In this document: positions 23,336 through 25,116 of the stretch, piece after piece
Numbering within the stretch: the stretch's first letter is position 1
How the letters are laid out: every line of letters starts with the position of its first letter
Source of the DNA: Hydrogenothermaceae bacterium
GTDB lineage: Bacteria; Aquificota; Aquificia; Aquificales; Hydrogenothermaceae
Direction of reading: 5' to 3'
Assembly: GCA_015490675.1 (NCBI GenBank)
Contig: WFXI01000003.1
Span: 1-25,116 of the forward strand
Length of the DNA stretch: 25,116 bases
Translations under genes and position numbers: made by a program
Notes under the pieces: generated by a model
What the model saw: the letters and a program-made list of their open reading frames with translations, nothing else
Told to the model about the DNA's origin: nothing
Databases searched by the model: none

Positions 23336-24307
23336 TTAAACTACGAACATATCTTCATTAGCCCATTTAGGAGCTACTGCTCTTGCTATAGCAGCGTGTA
23401 CCATATAACTTACAGGGTCTATTCCTTCTTGAAGTTCTTTTGGTATTACACCTAAAACTTTTTGGGTTTTGAATATTGTTCCTACTTCTAATTCACCATG
23501 GGGGAACCCATACTCTGTACATCCTATACATGGATGTCCTGCTCTTGTTTTTGAGGACTGTTTATTCCAGAGGATTCTATTACATGACGAATGGGTTTCG
23601 GGACCCCTACATCCAAATTCATAGAATAGACATCCTTTTCTTGTACCCTGTCCAAACTCTTCTGTTGGTATTTTGTACTCGTAAAACTGTACCCTTGTAC
23701 ATCCTGTTTGGGTATAAGTCTTGAAGAATGTCTGGGGACGGTTGTACTCGTCAAGCTTTATATCTTTTCCCCTACCTGTTGCAATGGCTACTAATATCTG
23801 TGTTATCCAATCATAGTGAGCCGGACATCCGGGTATATTTATAACAGGTAGACCAGCCTTTGAACGAAAATCCTTTCCCAAAAATCCTCCCATTTCTGTT
23901 CTGTGAAACTGTAGACCTGTTGAATCTGTTGGGTTAGGTGGTGTTGCCGGTATGTTTCCCTGTACTGCACAGTTCCCTACTGCTACAACATAGTTAGCAA
24001 CATGAGCAAGCTCGTAAACCCAGTCTTTCATAGGTCTTTCTGCAAACATGTTATATCTTCCACTTCCGTTTGGTCCCTGAATGACTGTTCCTTCAAATAT
24101 AAAGACGTCAAGGGGTATACTTCCGTTAACTATATTCCTTAGAAGTTCCTGTACCTGATTACCCATTTCCATTCCTAAGGACGGATGCCACAGAACCTCT
24201 ATCCCAAAATCTGTGACTAAATCACATACAGTAGGCTCATCTGCATTTAGAAATGACATTGTGTTTCCACTGCATGCTCCACCTTGGAGCCATAGTGCTG
24301 TAGCCAT
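23336..24307 (-). CDS. hupS: [NiFe] hydrogenase small subunit, cytosolic, group 2-type
   Basis: 323 aa from ATG 24307, 8 nt after AGGAGG; the upstream in-frame GTG at 24316 overlaps the ribosome site and is unlikely. The protein starts at the catalytic-subunit core (MATALWLQGGACSGNT) with no Tat leader and no C-terminal anchor, so the enzyme is cytosolic. It carries the electron-relay clusters. C12, C113 (VGNCAVQG) and C161 (IPGCPAHY) remain of the proximal site, but the fourth position, Cys in standard enzymes, is N15 by alignment to WLHGLECTCC. At the distal site a His-equivalent appears as Q200 (TQTGC203), with C226 and C233. C242, C260 and C263 (GHPCIGCTE) supply the medial site. Confidence 0.94.
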   Translation of the reverse strand: MATALWLQGGACSGNTMSFLNADEPTVCDLVTDFGIEVLWHPSLGMEMGNQVQELLRNIVNGSIPLDVFIFEGTVIQGPNGSGRYNMFAERPMKDWVYELAHVANYVVAVGNCAVQGNIPATPPNPTDSTGLQFHRTEMGGFLGKDFRSKAGLPVINIPGCPAHYDWITQILVAIATGRGKDIKLDEYNRPQTFFKTYTQTGCTRVQFYEYKIPTEEFGQGTRKGCLFYEFGCRGPETHSSCNRILWNKQSSKTRAGHPCIGCTEYGFPHGELEVGTIFKTQKVLGVIPKELQEGIDPVSYMVHAAIARAVAPKWANEDMFVV

Positions 24308-24319
24308 AATATTCACCTC

Positions 24320-24787
24320 CTATTTTGAATGGTTTAAGCTTTTTCCTATTTCTCTTAAAATGTGGAATATGAGACCAATACTTTTTTGGACGTCTTTATC
24401 TGACATACACCGTATAGCTCCTACCATTCCTACTGCCTGTTTTTCCGGATTATAGGTTTTGAAGGCTTCATAGGCTGCTGATGCAACTATCCTGACTTCA
24501 GGTGAGGATAGGATTTCATTAAGTTTTTGTGCCACTTCGAACATTAATGCAACATTAAACTTTTCTTTACCTTCCGGAGCATGTTCCCTAAGTTCTACAA
24601 GGGTTCTGTTTACATTCTCAAGTATCTCAGGGGAGCGGGCTATGAAACCTTCTAACATGGAGAGGAAAAAGTTGATTTCTCCTAAGCGGTCAAGGAGAAG
24701 CACAAGGTTTGCTATATGTTCCTTGTCTGTGAGCCTTTCTGCAAGGAGCCTGTCTATTTCTCCATTTGCTAATGAAAGTTCATTCAT
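24320..24787 (-). CDS. DUF1641-family protein, first gene of the hydrogenase operon
   Basis: 155 aa, helical and acidic. The C-terminal block VGMVGAIRCMSDKDVQKSIG then LIFHILREIGKSL is the DUF1641 signature (GxxRAL-DPDVQ-GLG-LL-FL-A-G). I choose ATG 24787 because GGAGG at 24800-24796 lies 8 nt before it; the ATG at 24802 would overlap that site. DUF1641 proteins elsewhere sit next to formate dehydrogenases and hydrogenases, with unknown mechanism. The hupS ATG is 12 nt after this stop. Cotranscription from the promoter at 24827-24855 is likely, and its place as first gene hints at a role in regulation or assembly. Confidence 0.75.
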   Translation of the reverse strand: MNELSLANGEIDRLLAERLTDKEHIANLVLLLDRLGEINFFLSMLEGFIARSPEILENVNRTLVELREHAPEGKEKFNVALMFEVAQKLNEILSSPEVRIVASAAYEAFKTYNPEKQAVGMVGAIRCMSDKDVQKSIGLIFHILREIGKSLNHSK

Positions 24788-24826
24788 ACTAAAATCCTCC
24801 ATAAAAAAATAGAACTATATAAATCA

Positions 24827-24855
24827 TGTATAAATATGTTTTTCTAATATGTCAA
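24827..24855 (-). promoter_or_regulatory. Promoter of the hydrogenase operon
   Basis: Minus-strand TTGACA (24855-24850), 17-nt spacer, TATACA (24832-24827), 39 nt before the first ATG (24787). Perfect -35, 4/6 -10, ideal spacing. I see no -24/-12 sigma-54 GG-N10-GC pattern, which drives some other uptake hydrogenases. Confidence 0.6.
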
Positions 24856-24867
24856 TATTATATTTTT

Positions 24868-24883
24868 AATACTTTTTAGTATT
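24868..24883. promoter_or_regulatory. Inverted repeat upstream of the hydrogenase promoter
   Basis: AATACT-TTTT-AGTATT, 6-bp arms and a 4-nt loop, 12 nt upstream of the -35 box. Placed where an activator would bind, but the arms are short and the region is very AT-rich (24803-25009 otherwise holds nothing I recognise), so this may be chance. Confidence 0.35.
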
Positions 24884-25009
24884 TTTTAACATAAGAATTC
24901 ATAAAAGACACCGCTTTAGATTATATGATTAGGGCAATGTTTTTATGGCTTAGAAGTTCAAAAGTGTTGGTATTTAGTTAAAGAGTTGATTTAAAGTAAA
25001 ATAGGAACT

Positions 25010-25116
25010 ATGAGATGCGTATATTGTGGCTCAGAAAAGACAGTAAAGAATGGGAAATCAAATCAAGGAAAGCAAAGATATTTATGTAAAGAATGTGGGA
25101 GAATATTTGTGGAAAA
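25010..25116 (+). CDS. IS1-type transposase, N-terminal zinc finger (runs off the right edge)
   Basis: From ATG 25010 (AGGA at 25003-25006) 35 codons read MRCVYCGSEKTVKNGKSNQG then KQRYLCKECGRIFVE. C3, C6, C26 and C29 make a zinc finger, and the NGK-GKQRYLCK-CG pattern is that of InsA-like N-termini of IS1-family and some related transposases. The rest, with the DDE-type domain, lies outside the window. The left inverted repeat should be about 50-100 nt upstream; GGGCAATG near 24932 is a candidate but unproven. Transcription points away from the hydrogenase operon. Confidence 0.75.
   Translation, partial: MRCVYCGSEKTVKNGKSNQGKQRYLCKECGRIFVE

Overview
The window looks like part of the chromosome of an AT-rich, probably thermophilic, hydrogen-oxidising bacterium. 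Proteins are rich in Lys, Glu and Ile. The cytosolic group-2-type uptake [NiFe] hydrogenase and the protein style suggest Aquificota, perhaps a Sulfurihydrogenibium or Persephonella relative; that placement is inference, not proof. Housekeeping anchors are guaB (partial, at the left edge), lepB and tyrS.

Left edge (1-957): guaB start (minus) diverges from lepB (plus).

Accessory island (about 958-12827, plus strand, between lepB and tyrS): it opens with a decayed gene whose first 54 codons match the start of a PLD-type helicase, then an AbrB-type antitoxin with a PIN toxin lacking its C-terminus. The core is a PLD-nuclease/SNF2-type helicase (1106 aa), an Eco57I-like N6-adenine methyltransferase (1085 aa) and a two-lobed HD phosphohydrolase (411 aa). 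A UPF0175/DUF3368 toxin-antitoxin pair sits between helicase and methyltransferase. I read helicase, methyltransferase and HD protein as a candidate defence system. Downstream are an orphan MNT nucleotidyltransferase, a higBA pair, a small unknown gene, a frameshifted membrane micro-gene, an intact membrane micro-gene, a broken paralogue of the unknown gene and a HigB-like tail fragment. This right end looks like an eroded partial duplication.

Right half (minus strand): tyrS has its own promoter. Upstream of it lies one long hydrogenase operon, read from 24.8 kb down to 14.2 kb: DUF1641 protein, small subunit, large subunit, maturation protease, a small unknown protein, a helical TPR-like protein, a NifU/Rieske fusion, a six-bladed NHL propeller, hypC, two small toxin-antitoxin-like genes, hypD, vapBC and hypE. 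The structural genes make a signal-peptide-free H2-oxidising enzyme. HupD trims the large subunit. HypC, HypD and HypE assemble the Fe(CN)2CO centre. The NifU/Rieske, TPR and NHL proteins probably serve assembly or electron transfer. hypA, hypB and hypF are not in the window. A TTGACA-17-TATACA promoter precedes the operon.

Right edge: the start of an IS1-type transposase gene lies just upstream of that promoter, transcribed away from the operon. I saw no tRNA, rRNA, CRISPR array or convincing intrinsic terminator.
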